Source of the DNA: Streptomyces sp. SAJ15
Lineage (GTDB): Bacteria > Actinomycetota > Actinomycetes > Streptomycetales > Streptomycetaceae
Direction of reading: 5' to 3'
Assembly: GCF_007595705.1 (NCBI RefSeq)
Contig: NZ_NISY01000013.1
Span: 124,001 to 188,000 of the forward strand
Length of the DNA: 64,000 nucleotides
The notes beneath the pieces are model-generated. The model saw only the letters and a list, made by a program, of their open reading frames with translations, ran no database searches and was not told the DNA's origin. The translations under genes and the position numbers were made by a program. Positions within the stretch are counted from its first letter, which is position 1. Each line of letters starts with the position of its first letter. This document shows, in pieces, positions 42,716-57,292 of this stretch.

Positions 42716-44020
42716 ATGACCCCCCACCCCGTGATCATCGGTGGCGGCATCGCCGGCGTGGTGGCCGCGCTGGCGCTGCACAAGGCCGGGTTCGACCCGG
42801 TCGTCTACGAGGCGCGGCCCGAGACCGAAGGGGTCGACGACACCGGCGCGTTCCTGCTCGTCTTCGCCAACGGCCTGGCCGCGCTGCGGGCCGTCGACGC
42901 CCATCGACCCGTGTGGGACGCCTCCTTCCCCGCCGAGACCGTCACCTTCGTCAGCCCCACCGGCAAGCGCCTCGGCACCAGGCCCCTCGCGGGCTCGGCC
43001 CCGACCCCCGCCCCGCCGGCCTCGACCCGTACCCCGGACCCGGCCCCGGACCCGGACCCAGGCGCCGGCGCGCGGCGGCACGTCGGGGCGGACGACGACG
43101 CCCTGGGCCCCCGCACGCTCAAACGGGCCACCCTGTGCCGGGTGCTGCGCGCCGAGGCGGCGCGCCGCGGCATACGGATCGAGTACGGCAAGCGCTTCGT
43201 GGCCGCCCACACAGGCCCCGACGGGTCCGCCGTCGCCTCCTTCGCGGACGGCGGACGAGCCCGCGGAGACCTGCTCATCGGGGCCGACGGCATCCACTCG
43301 GCCATGCGGAAGACCATCGACGCCGCCGCGCCCCGGCCCCGCTACACGGGCCAGAACACCGTCTGCGGCTACCGCCGCGCGACCGACCCCGCGCTCCCCG
43401 CCGACCTGATCGACGGGTACACCATGATCTATGGGAAGCGCGCCTTCTTCGGCTGCACCCGCGCACCGGACGGCGAGCTCTGGTGGTTCGCCAACGCTCC
43501 CGGGGCGGAGCTGACGCGGGAGGAGCTCGCGACCGCGACCCCGCGGCAGTGGCAAGACCGCGTCGTGGAGCTCTTCGCGGGCGACGACACGCCGGTCGCC
43601 GACCTCGTCCGCACCACCGACGGCCCCGTCGTCGGCAGCAACGCCTATGACCTCGCCACCACGCCCACCTGGTCCCGTGACGCCATGGTCATCATCGGGG
43701 ACGCCGCACACGCCGCCGCGCCCCACGCCGCCCAGGGTGCGTCGATGGCCATCGAGGACGGCGTCCAACTCGCCCGCTGCCTGCGCGATCTGCCGAACCG
43801 TCGGCGGGCGTTGGCGGCGTACGAACGGTTGCGCCGCGAGCGGGTGGAGCGGGCGGTGGCCACCAGCGCCGCCATGGCCCGGCAGGTGGCGTCGGGTCCG
43901 GTCCAGCGTGTGCTGCGGGACGCGCTGTCACCGCGCCGGGTGGAGCGCGGCGGGAGCGGCGCCGACGACTGGCTCACCGGCCACCGCATCGACTGGGACG
44001 CGCCCGTCACGGCGTTCTGA
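42716..44020 (+). CDS. FAD-dependent monooxygenase (PHBH/UbiH class A)
   Basis: 434 residues. Dinucleotide motif IIGGGIAGVVAALALHKAG at 7-25, an Arg-containing RATLCRVLRAEAARRGI helix, the middle motif LLIGADGIHSAMRK (DG motif) and the FAD-ribityl motif MVIIGDAAHAAAPHAAQGASMAIEDG. Such enzymes hydroxylate aromatic or polyketide substrates using NAD(P)H and oxygen. A Pro/Thr/Asp-rich insert of about 25 residues (about 100-125) interrupts the substrate domain. The ATG at 42716 gives MTPHPVIIGGG, the usual short lead; the frame open from 42509 is not family-like. It stands alone, so the substrate is unknown. Confidence 0.92.
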   Translation: MTPHPVIIGGGIAGVVAALALHKAGFDPVVYEARPETEGVDDTGAFLLVFANGLAALRAVDAHRPVWDASFPAETVTFVSPTGKRLGTRPLAGSAPTPAPPASTRTPDPAPDPDPGAGARRHVGADDDALGPRTLKRATLCRVLRAEAARRGIRIEYGKRFVAAHTGPDGSAVASFADGGRARGDLLIGADGIHSAMRKTIDAAAPRPRYTGQNTVCGYRRATDPALPADLIDGYTMIYGKRAFFGCTRAPDGELWWFANAPGAELTREELATATPRQWQDRVVELFAGDDTPVADLVRTTDGPVVGSNAYDLATTPTWSRDAMVIIGDAAHAAAPHAAQGASMAIEDGVQLARCLRDLPNRRRALAAYERLRRERVERAVATSAAMARQVASGPVQRVLRDALSPRRVERGGSGADDWLTGHRIDWDAPVTAF

Positions 44021-44230
44021 CACATCCGCGGCGGGGCGGGTCACGAAGATCACTCGTGGTGCCGCACGCGCCTCACGTACGCTGCTGTTGTCAGGGGCGC
44101 GGCAGCGAGGGCGGCGGGGGATATGACGATGCGTCGGCGCGGTCCGGCCGTGGAGGCCGTGGGCCGCCGCCCGGGACGCCGTCCGCATACCGGGGGCGGT
44201 GGCGCACGCCCGGCATCGCGGGGGCGGTGC

Positions 44231-44449
44231 TCAGGACTCCGCCTCCTCCAGCCGGAACCCGACCTTCAGACCCACCTGGTAGTGGCCGATCTGCCCGTCC
44301 ACCAGATGGCCGCGGATCTGACCGACCTCGAACCAGTCCAGGTTGCGCAGTGTCTTGGCGGCCCGCGCCAGGCCGTTGCGGATCGCGTCGTCGACGCCTT
44401 GCTCGGAGCTGCCGACGATCTCGGTCACCCGGTAGGTGTGGTGGGACAT
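44231..44449 (-). CDS. Dodecin
   Basis: 72 residues forming a small flavin-binding protein that assembles into a hollow dodecamer and stores or buffers FMN/FAD. The sequence matches dodecin throughout: HTYRVTEIVGSSEQGVDDAIRNGLARAAKTL, the Trp of NLDWFEVGQIRG that stacks on flavin, and QVGLKVGFRLE (landmarks, not one run). The ATG at 44449 (MSHHTYRV) is the normal start; a frame extending to 44647 is not dodecin-like. The 263-bp gap to the next gene contains no further gene that I can see. Confidence 0.93.
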   Translation of the reverse strand: MSHHTYRVTEIVGSSEQGVDDAIRNGLARAAKTLRNLDWFEVGQIRGHLVDGQIGHYQVGLKVGFRLEEAES

Positions 44450-44712
44450 GGCGCTCTCCGCGTTCCGTGCGAGGGTTCGGTGGTCCCTCTCACCGTGCCG
44501 CACCGCACCCCACCGCGCGAGCCGGACGTCGCCCGAGGGGTACCCCGCCGCCTGCGGCCGGGTGTGGACTCGCCCGTCCGCCCCGCGTTCGAAGGACGCG
44601 GGCAGTTTGTCCACCACATCTGCGAGGCTTGCGCCAGAGCCGGTCATGTGATCAACCGGCCCGCACTGGCGAGTCAGCGCACCATGATCGCCACCGTACG
44701 ACAGGAGAAGTA

Positions 44713-45564
44713 ATGGGCGGTACGCACCGGGGCGAACTACTCGCCATCAGTGACCTGCACGTGGCCTACGAGGAGAACCGGGCGATCGTCGAGCGGCTGC
44801 GGCCGGGCTCCGACGACGACTGGGTGATCGTCGCCGGCGATGTCGGCGAGGTCTTCGCCGACATCGAGTGGGCGCTGGGCCTGCTCAGCGAGCGGTTCGC
44901 CAAGGTGATCTGGACGCCGGGCAACCACGAGCTGTGGACCCACCCCAAGGACCCGCTGGAGCTGCGCGGCGTCGCCCGCTACGAGCACCTGGTGGAGATG
45001 TGCCGGTCCAAGGGCATCGTCACGCCCGAGGACCCGTACCCGGTCTGGGAGGGCAACGGCGGTCCGCTCACCATCGCCCCGCTCTTCCTGCTCTACGACT
45101 ACACCTTCCGGCTGGACGGCATCACCACCAAGGAGGCGGCGCTGGCCCACGCCCACGAGGTCGGCGTGGTCTGCACCGACGAGCACTTCCTGCACCCGGA
45201 CCCGTACCCCACCCGGGACGCCTGGTGTCGGGCCCGGGTGGCGGAGACCGAGGCCCGGCTGGCCGCCCGCGACCCCGAGCTGCCGACCGTGCTCATCAAC
45301 CACTGGCCGCTCACCCGGCTCCCCACCCGGGTGCTGCGCTACCCCGACTTCGCGCTGTGGTGCGGCACCGAGCTCACCGCCGACTGGCACCAGCGCTTCA
45401 ACGCGGAGACGGTGGTCTACGGACATCTGCACATCCCCCGGGTGACCGTGGAGGACGGGGTGCGGTTCCAGGAGGTCTCCGTGGGCTATCCGCGGGAGTG
45501 GAAGCGGCACGGCCGGCTGCCGGCCGATCCGCTGCGTCGCATCCTGCCCGTCGCGGTGCGCTGA
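44713..45564 (+). CDS. Metallophosphoesterase
   Basis: 283 residues of the calcineurin-like phosphoesterase fold. All metal-ligand blocks are present: SDLHVAYEEN (D-x-H), VIVAGDVGEV (GD), TPGNHELW (GNHE), LINHWPL (H) and VVYGHLHIPR (GH-x-H). The substrate is unknown. In streptomycetes genes of this form often stand beside a 4'-phosphopantetheinyl transferase gene, which is not seen here. The ATG at 44713 follows CAGGAGAAGTA. It lies 1.5 kb upstream of the isonitrile cluster on the same strand but is probably not part of it. Confidence 0.9.
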   Translation: MGGTHRGELLAISDLHVAYEENRAIVERLRPGSDDDWVIVAGDVGEVFADIEWALGLLSERFAKVIWTPGNHELWTHPKDPLELRGVARYEHLVEMCRSKGIVTPEDPYPVWEGNGGPLTIAPLFLLYDYTFRLDGITTKEAALAHAHEVGVVCTDEHFLHPDPYPTRDAWCRARVAETEARLAARDPELPTVLINHWPLTRLPTRVLRYPDFALWCGTELTADWHQRFNAETVVYGHLHIPRVTVEDGVRFQEVSVGYPREWKRHGRLPADPLRRILPVAVR

Positions 45565-45657
45565 CCGGTCACTCCACCGGCGCTACGGCGTCGGTTGAGC
45601 CTCTCCTGAGCGACGCTGGCCACAGTGGGAGCCGGCGGCTAAGGAAGTGAGGCGACC

Positions 45658-45894
45658 ATGGCCCATGTCCATGAAGACGGCAACGCGGTGCTTCGCGGCG
45701 GCCCCGCGGCCCTCTCGGCGGACCCCGCCGTCGAGAACGAGTGGATAGTGCGTGTGGAGGACCTGGAACAGACCCTCAAGCTGCCCTGTGGCAGCCACTA
45801 CGACCATTACGCGCCCACCGCGGAGTGGTTGGAGAGGTCCGGCCGGACGCTGCGGGTCTTCCGGTGGAGCCGCCGCACCTACGTGGCCGAGTGA
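45658..45894 (+). CDS. Small DUF5988-like protein
   Basis: 78 residues, acidic N-terminal half and a more basic C-terminal end: ALSADPAVENEWIVRVEDLEQTLKLPCG, then YAPTAEWLERSGRTLRVFRWSRRTYVAE. I associate this pattern with the DUF5988 family, small actinobacterial proteins often found near biosynthetic gene clusters, but the name is from memory. The ATG at 45658 follows AAGGAAGTGAGG. It is the last gene before the isonitrile cluster on the same strand, with a 320-bp gap that holds inverted repeats. No signal peptide, membrane segment or catalytic motif is visible. Confidence 0.65.
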   Translation: MAHVHEDGNAVLRGGPAALSADPAVENEWIVRVEDLEQTLKLPCGSHYDHYAPTAEWLERSGRTLRVFRWSRRTYVAE

Positions 45895-46069
45895 GGCGCG
45901 CGGCGTAGACCGCGCCCCACCGCGCCGACGGAATCAGAGCCCGGAACCCCGAGCGGGGCGTCGCATGGCGACGCCCCGCTCCGTCGTGTGCCCGCCCGCG
46001 CGTTCGGCCCGGCCTTCCCCGGGCCCGCCGTGCGTACAGCTCGCCGCCCCCTTGCCTGCGACACATGCC

Positions 46070-46128
46070 GTAGGGGTGTACCGGGATGGCCACCCCTACC
46101 TCCCCTGTCTTGGTGAGGGTGACCCCTA
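46070..46128 (+). promoter_or_regulatory. Inverted repeat and third half-site in the isonitrile-cluster promoter
   Basis: GTAGGGGTG (46070-46078) and CACCCCTAC (46091-46099) form a perfect 9-bp inverted repeat with a 12-base spacer; a further ACCCCTA lies at 46122-46128. The group starts about 90-145 bp before the oxygenase gene in the only sizeable gap (45895-46214) ahead of the cluster. Position and symmetry suit an operator, perhaps for the LAL regulator encoded downstream; that pairing is inference. The rest of the 320-bp gap contains nothing that I recognise. Confidence 0.5.
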
Positions 46129-46214
46129 AGAGGCTTCAGGTGTCCTGTCATCGTGACCAACGCGCTGCCTAGGTTGAAGGCGACTCTGTTGCCGAACCCC
46201 CATGAAGGTGACCG

Positions 46215-47099
46215 ATGATCACCATTCCACAGGAAGGCGCCCGGATGGGCGTGGCGGTCGACGAGCTCGACGCACTCAACGCGCCCGCCGAGGATCTCAC
46301 GGCGCTCAAGCAGCTCGTCTACCGGCACCGCATCGTGGTCCTGAAGAACCAGCACCTGACGCCCGGCGAGTACGTGGCGTTCGGCCGGCGGCTGGGCGAG
46401 GTGGAGACCTACTACCAGCCGATGTACCACCACCCCGAGCACAAGGAGATCTTCGTCTCCTCCAATGTGAAGGAGGACGGACAACAGGTCGGCGTGCCGC
46501 AGACCGGGAAGTTCTGGCACCACGACTACTCGTTCATGCCGCGGCCGTTCGGGCTGACGCTGATCTACCCGCAGGTGGTCCCGGAGCACAACCGCGGCAC
46601 GTACTTCATCGACATGGCGCGGGCCTACGAGAAGCTGCCCGAGGAGCTCAAGACCGAGATCAAGAACACCCGCAGCGAGAACAGCGTCCGCCGGTACTTC
46701 AAGATCCGGCCCAGTGACGTCTACCGCCCGATCGTCGAGATCCTCGCGGAGATCGAGGAGGAGACCCCGGCCTCCCGGCACCCCACCGTCTTCACCCACC
46801 CGGTGACCGGCGAGTCGGTGCTCTACCTCAGCCAGGCCATCACCTGCGGGCTGGAGGACGAGTCCGGCAACCCGCTGCGGGAGGGGCTGCTCGAGGAGCT
46901 GTTCGACGCGGTCGGCCAGTCCGACCCCACCTGCCAGCACGAGAACGTCCACCTTCAGCGGTTCGACAAGGGCGACATGCTGATCTGGGACAACCGCGCG
47001 CTGGTGCACCGGGCCCTGCACACCGTCAAGCCCGAACCCACGGTCTCCTTCCGGGTGACCGTGCACGACGAGTTCGAGTTCTACCCCGGTATCGGCTGA
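46215..47099 (+). CDS. ScoE-type Fe(II)/2-oxoglutarate isonitrile-forming oxygenase
   Basis: 294 residues, TauD/TfdA fold. In the known pathway this enzyme oxidises and decarboxylates a 3-[(carboxymethyl)amino] fatty acid twice to leave an isonitrile. Iron ligands are H102, D104 (WHHDYSF) and H265 (LVHRALH); 2-oxoglutarate contacts are R280 (TVSFR) and H269. Substrate residues I recall for ScoE, Tyr96, Tyr97, Tyr101, Tyr135, Arg157 and Lys193, fall at Y66, Y67, Y71, Y105, R127 and K163, all with the same offset of 30, so the substrate pocket appears intact. The ATG at 46215 follows GAAGGTGA. First gene of the cluster; the next gene is its usual partner, the FcoT/ScoD homologue. M. tuberculosis Rv0097 is a relative. 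Confidence 0.92.
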   Translation: MITIPQEGARMGVAVDELDALNAPAEDLTALKQLVYRHRIVVLKNQHLTPGEYVAFGRRLGEVETYYQPMYHHPEHKEIFVSSNVKEDGQQVGVPQTGKFWHHDYSFMPRPFGLTLIYPQVVPEHNRGTYFIDMARAYEKLPEELKTEIKNTRSENSVRRYFKIRPSDVYRPIVEILAEIEEETPASRHPTVFTHPVTGESVLYLSQAITCGLEDESGNPLREGLLEELFDAVGQSDPTCQHENVHLQRFDKGDMLIWDNRALVHRALHTVKPEPTVSFRVTVHDEFEFYPGIG

Positions 47100-47108
47100 G
47101 GAGGTCAT

Positions 47109-47651
47109 GTGGAGTTCCCGAACGACGAGGCACTGCTGGAACGGGTGTTGCGGGTCTACAAGCCGCACTGTCGCTATCTGACCTCGGTCACCACCCTCGC
47201 CAAGGGCGACCCGGGTGAGGCGGGCGGACAGGTCAGCGTCCGCGGTCGGTTCCACATCCCCGAGTCCTGCTACATCGACGACACCGGCCACTTCAACGCG
47301 GTGGAGTTCAACATCTGCTTCAACCAGATGTACTACTTCATCGTCGCCAAGTCGGTCAAAGAGGGGCTGGTCCGCGCCCTGAGCGACTGGACCATGGACG
47401 ACTACTGGGAGCGTCAGCTCCAGGACATGTTCCTGGTCGACTTCCGCTCCAGCTTCCGGCGTGCCATCACCACAGGTCACTTCTGGGGCCAGCTCGACCT
47501 CACCGGCGCCCAAGAGCGGGACGGCGGCAACGGACCGCTGCTGATCCTGAACACCGAGGTCCGCTACGGCGAGGACGAGACCGCCGCCTGCAACGGCAAG
47601 GTCCGCCTGGCCATCCGCAACCACAAGCCGTCCTCCGTGCCCACCGCGTGA
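47109..47651 (+). CDS. FcoT/ScoD-type hotdog-fold thioesterase-like enzyme
   Basis: 180 residues resembling FcoT (Rv0098) and ScoD. In isonitrile lipopeptide synthesis this protein adds glycine to the beta-carbon of an alpha,beta-unsaturated acyl-ACP and then releases the product, which ScoE oxidises. Typical segments are VYKPHCRYLTSVTTLAKGD, ESCYIDDTGHFNAVEFNICFNQ, MYYFIVAKSV and FRSSFRRAITTGHFWGQLDL. The acidic and amide residues of the hotdog active site should lie in HFNAVEFNICFNQ. It starts with GTG at 47109, nine bases after the oxygenase stop, with GAGGAGG overlapping that stop. The pairing scoE-scoD is a strong marker of isonitrile chemistry. Confidence 0.87.
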   Translation: MEFPNDEALLERVLRVYKPHCRYLTSVTTLAKGDPGEAGGQVSVRGRFHIPESCYIDDTGHFNAVEFNICFNQMYYFIVAKSVKEGLVRALSDWTMDDYWERQLQDMFLVDFRSSFRRAITTGHFWGQLDLTGAQERDGGNGPLLILNTEVRYGEDETAACNGKVRLAIRNHKPSSVPTA

Positions 47652-47680
47652 CACCGTCCAGCCGACCCAGAGCAGGAGCC

Positions 47681-53988
<6,308 letters not shown>

Positions 53989-53992
<4 letters not shown>

Positions 53993-55551
53993 TGAGCGGC
54001 GGGAGCGCCGCCGTGCCCCGGCTGCCCACGATCGCCGCCACCGCGGCCCACCACGCGGAGGCCCGGCCGGACCGCATCGCCATCGAGTGCGAGGGCGTCA
54101 CGGTCACCTTCCGGGAGCTCCAACTGCGCAGCAACCGCACCGCGCACGCCCTGCTCGCCGAGGGTGTCGCCCGCAGCGCCCGGATCGCCTACCTCGGCAA
54201 GGACTCCGAGCACTACTACGACCTGCTGCTGGCGTGCGCCAAGACCGGCGCCGTGCTGGTGCCGGTCGACCCGCGACTCACCGCCGGCGAGATCGAGCAC
54301 GTCCTGGGTGACTCCGGGGCCGAGCTGCTGTTCACCGAGGAGGAGCACCTCCCCGCTGTGGCGGGCCTCCGAGCCCGGCTGGGCGGGCTGCGCACCGTGA
54401 TCCCGCTGGAGCCCACCGAGACGCACGGCAGGGGCTTCCTCACCTGGAAGGCGGAGCAGCCCGACACCGACCCGGGCACCGCCGCCAGCCCCGGCCGTCC
54501 GCTGGCCCAGATCTACACCAGCGGTACCACCGGGGCGCCCAAGGGCGTGATGCTCAGCCAGGCCAGTTTCTGGGCCGTCAACGACCTGCTGGCCCGGCAC
54601 CGGCTGGACTGGCTGGACTGGCGCGAGGACGACCGGAGCCTGAGCGTGCTGCCCGGCCACCACATCGGCGGGCCCTGGTGGTTCCTCCAGGGCTTCCGGG
54701 CCGGGGCCACCAATGTGCTGACGCGCAGCTTCGACGCGAAACAGATCATGGGGCTGATCCGCGACGGCGGCGTCACCACCACCCTGATGGTCCCCTCCAT
54801 GCTCCAGATCCTGCTCGCCGAACCGGCCACCACCCCGGCCGACTTCACCGGGCTGCGCAAGGTGGTCTACGGCGGCTCGCCCATCCCCGAGCCGCTGTTG
54901 AAGGAGTGCCTGGAGGTGATGGGCTGCGAGTTCGCGCAGATATACGGGCTCACCGAGACCTGTGCCTCCGCGGTCTGTCTGCCCCCGGCCGACCACGTCC
55001 CCGGCAACCCCCGGCTGCGGGCCGCCGGGCGCCCCTATCCGGGGGTGGCGGTGCAGGCCGTCGGCTCCGACGGGAGCCCGCTGCCGCCCGGTCGGGTCGG
55101 CGAACTGCGCATCGACACCCCGGCCGTGATGGACGGCTACTGGAACCGGCCCCGCGAGACCGAGCGCGCCGTCGTCGACGGCTGGCTGCACACCGGGGAC
55201 GCCGGCCATGTCGACGAGGACGGCTACGTCTACATCCGCGACCGCATCAAGGACGTCATCCTGGTCGGAGGGGAGAACGTCTACCCGGCCGAGGTCGAGG
55301 CGGCGCTGAGCCGGCACCCCGCGGTCGCCGAGGCCGCCGTGGTCGGCGTGGAGCACCAGGTGCGCGGCGAGGCGGTGCACGCGTACATCGTGCCCCGCCC
55401 CGGCCTGCGGCCCACCGCCCGGGAGCTGGTGCTCTTCCTCAAGGGACACCTCGCCGACTACAAGACGCCCACCGCCTACGAGTTCGTCGACCGACTGCCG
55501 CGCAACGCGGGCGGGAAGATCCTCCGCCGCGCGCTGCGCGAGCGGGCCTAG
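53989..55551 (+). CDS. Acyl-AMP ligase (class I adenylate-forming; ScoC/FadD10-like role)
   Basis: 520 residues. Adenylation motifs are complete: the P-loop IYTSGTTGAPKGV near 175-187, YGGSPIPEPLL, QIYGLTETCAS, WLHTGDAGHVDEDG, the hinge YIRDRIKDVILVGGENVYP and the catalytic Lys in NAGGKILRR near the C-terminus. It activates a carboxylic acid as acyl-AMP for loading on an ACP or CoA. In isonitrile clusters the matching enzyme (ScoC, Rv0099) activates the fatty acid substrates; here it could prime the PKS or reload the isonitrile acid. ATG at 53989 (ATGATG, overlapping the PKS stop) follows GAAGGAG. Short-chain versus long-chain preference is not readable. Confidence 0.92.
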
Positions 55552-55559
55552 GAGGGACC

Positions 55560-56819
55560 ATGGACGCAACCACGGACCGGTCCGTCGGGCAGGACCTGCT
55601 GGACCTGCCCATGCCGCGACCGAGCGAGTGCCCCTTCGGGCCGTCACCGGAGTACGCCCGGCTGCGGGCGGAGGCCCCGGTGACCCGGGTGAAGTGCCCC
55701 ACCGGCGTCACGGCCTGGCTGGTCAGCCGGTACGCCGACGTCCGGGAGGCGCTGGGCGACTCGGAGCGCTTCAGCAGCCGCCCCGGGCAGGTCGTGCACT
55801 TCATGGCGCACGCCGACCCCGACCGCCCGGTGGCGCCGGGGGAGTTCACCCGGATGGACGGGCCGGAGTACCAGCGCTTCCGCCGGCACATCGGCCCCGA
55901 GCTCGGCACCCCCAAGCGGCTGGACCAGCTGCGGCCGAAGGTGCAGCGGATCGTGGACGAGCGGCTGGACGCCATGGCGGCGGCCGGCACGACCGCCGAC
56001 TTCTACCACGACTTCGCGGTGCCGGTCACGACCGCCGCGATCGGCACGGTGGTCGGGGTGCCCTACGCCGACCGGGCGCTGTTCCACGACGCGGCGGCGG
56101 TGGTGTTCAGCGGGCTCACCGACGCCCTGCAACTGGCCGAGGCGATCAAGCCGCTGCACGGCTACCTCTACGAGCTGGTACGGGAGCGTCGGAAGAACCC
56201 GCGGGACGACGGGGTCAGCCGAATGATCGCCCGCAGCGCGGCGGCGGACGAGTCGTTCAGCGACATGGAACTGGTGTCGATGAGCGCGGTGATGCTGGTC
56301 GCCGGCTTCGACACCACCGCCACCGCGCTCTCGCACGGCATGCTCGCCCTGCTCGCCCACCCGGAGGAGCTGGCGCGGATGAGCGCCGACCCGGAGCTGA
56401 TCCCGGGCGGGGTGGAGGAGATCGTGCGCTTCTTCGGCGGCGCGGCGGGGATCTTCCGCGAGGCGACCCGGGACACCGTGCTCGGCGGTCAGCCCATCGC
56501 CAAGGGCGACTATGTGATCCTGGCGATCCAGGCGGCCGACCGCGACCCCGGGATCTTCCCCGACCCCGACCGGCTCGACATCGCCCGGAAGACCACCGGA
56601 CACCTGGGCTTCGGATACGGGGCACATCAGTGTTTCGGCCAGCAGACCGCGCGGGTGGAGTTGACAGTGGCACTGGAGACGATCCTGCGGCGCGTGCCCT
56701 CGCTGCGGCTCGCCGTGCCGCTGGCAGAGGTCCCGTTCAAGACCGGCACCCCCGTGGCCGGACCCGCGGCCGTGCCCGTAGCGTGGGAGGCCATCCTGCC
56801 GAAAGAGAAAGGGCATTGA
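55560..56819 (+). CDS. Cytochrome P450
   Basis: 419 residues, a soluble bacterial P450. The I-helix oxygen-activation motif is AGFDTT (about 250), the K-helix E-x-x-R is EEIVRF (about 285-290), and the heme ligand is Cys358 in GFGYGAHQCFGQQTA. It receives electrons through a ferredoxin, encoded two bases downstream. In this cluster it should oxidise the acyl or isonitrile product, for example by hydroxylation, desaturation or epoxidation; which one is not readable. The ATG at 55560 follows AGGAGGGACC, eight bases after the ligase stop. Confidence 0.95.
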   Translation: MDATTDRSVGQDLLDLPMPRPSECPFGPSPEYARLRAEAPVTRVKCPTGVTAWLVSRYADVREALGDSERFSSRPGQVVHFMAHADPDRPVAPGEFTRMDGPEYQRFRRHIGPELGTPKRLDQLRPKVQRIVDERLDAMAAAGTTADFYHDFAVPVTTAAIGTVVGVPYADRALFHDAAAVVFSGLTDALQLAEAIKPLHGYLYELVRERRKNPRDDGVSRMIARSAAADESFSDMELVSMSAVMLVAGFDTTATALSHGMLALLAHPEELARMSADPELIPGGVEEIVRFFGGAAGIFREATRDTVLGGQPIAKGDYVILAIQAADRDPGIFPDPDRLDIARKTTGHLGFGYGAHQCFGQQTARVELTVALETILRRVPSLRLAVPLAEVPFKTGTPVAGPAAVPVAWEAILPKEKGH

Positions 56820-56821
56820 CG

Positions 56822-57016
56822 ATGAAGGTGAAGGTCGACGCCGATCGGTGCGTGGCCTCGGGGATGTGCGCGTTCAGCGCGCCTGAGGTCTTCGACCAGA
56901 ACGAACACGACGGTGTGGTCGTGCTGTTAACGGAGCTGCCGTCGGCCGAGCACCACGACGCGGTCCGAAGCGCGGTCCGCAACTGTCCCAACATGGTGAT
57001 CGCGATCGAGGAGTAG
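56822..57016 (+). CDS. 3Fe-4S-type ferredoxin, P450 partner, with a TTA codon
   Basis: 64 residues. Cys10 and Cys16 (RCVASGMCAF) and Cys55 (NCPN) are the three ligands of a [3Fe-4S] cluster, with Ala-Ser-Gly where a fourth Cys would sit in 4Fe-4S forms. It carries electrons to the P450 encoded two bases upstream. Codon 36 (56927-56929) is TTA for Leu, so translation should need the bldA tRNA; this is one of only two in-frame TTA codons I found in the whole window. The ATG at 56822 is preceded by AAAGAGAAAGGG inside the end of the P450 gene. Last gene of the cluster's biosynthetic transcript. Confidence 0.93.
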   Translation: MKVKVDADRCVASGMCAFSAPEVFDQNEHDGVVVLLTELPSAEHHDAVRSAVRNCPNMVIAIEE

Positions 57017-57051
57017 CCGGAGGGCACCCGCCCGCCGGTCGTGATCCCCCC

Positions 57052-57097
57052 CAGCGGCGGCTGTTGTGCGCGATATCGCGCACAACAGCCGCCGCTG
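57052..57097. terminator. 46-bp perfect palindrome after the ferredoxin gene
   Basis: The arm 57052-57074 (CAGCGGCGGCTGTTG followed by TGCGCGAT) is exactly the reverse complement of 57075-57097, with no spacer. In RNA it folds into a hairpin of about 21 bp. It lies 36 bp past the ferredoxin stop, so it is most likely the operon terminator. Downstream A/T-richer sequence includes CCTAA-N4-TTAGG (57179-57192) and probably the promoter of the LAL gene. Confidence 0.85.
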
Positions 57098-57292
57098 TTC
57101 GTCGTGGGCCGTCATCTGTTCGATCGATTCGGTCGAATGGTTTCGGCCATTTCGTCGCGTGATCGAGGTCATGTTTGGCCTAATCGGTTAGGTGCATGCT
57201 TACACTGGCGGGTGTCGAGGCGCACGCCGGTATAGGAAATTCGGGCTGGCGCATCGGTTCGCCGGTACCCGGTCGGTGCGGGGGAGGGGATA

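Noticed and set aside
57179..57192. CCTAA-N4-TTAGG before the LAL gene as an iron (DmdR/IdeR) box
   Set aside because: The half-sites are in the opposite order to the TTAGG...CCTAA iron-box pattern, and the flanks do not match. It may still be an operator of another kind.
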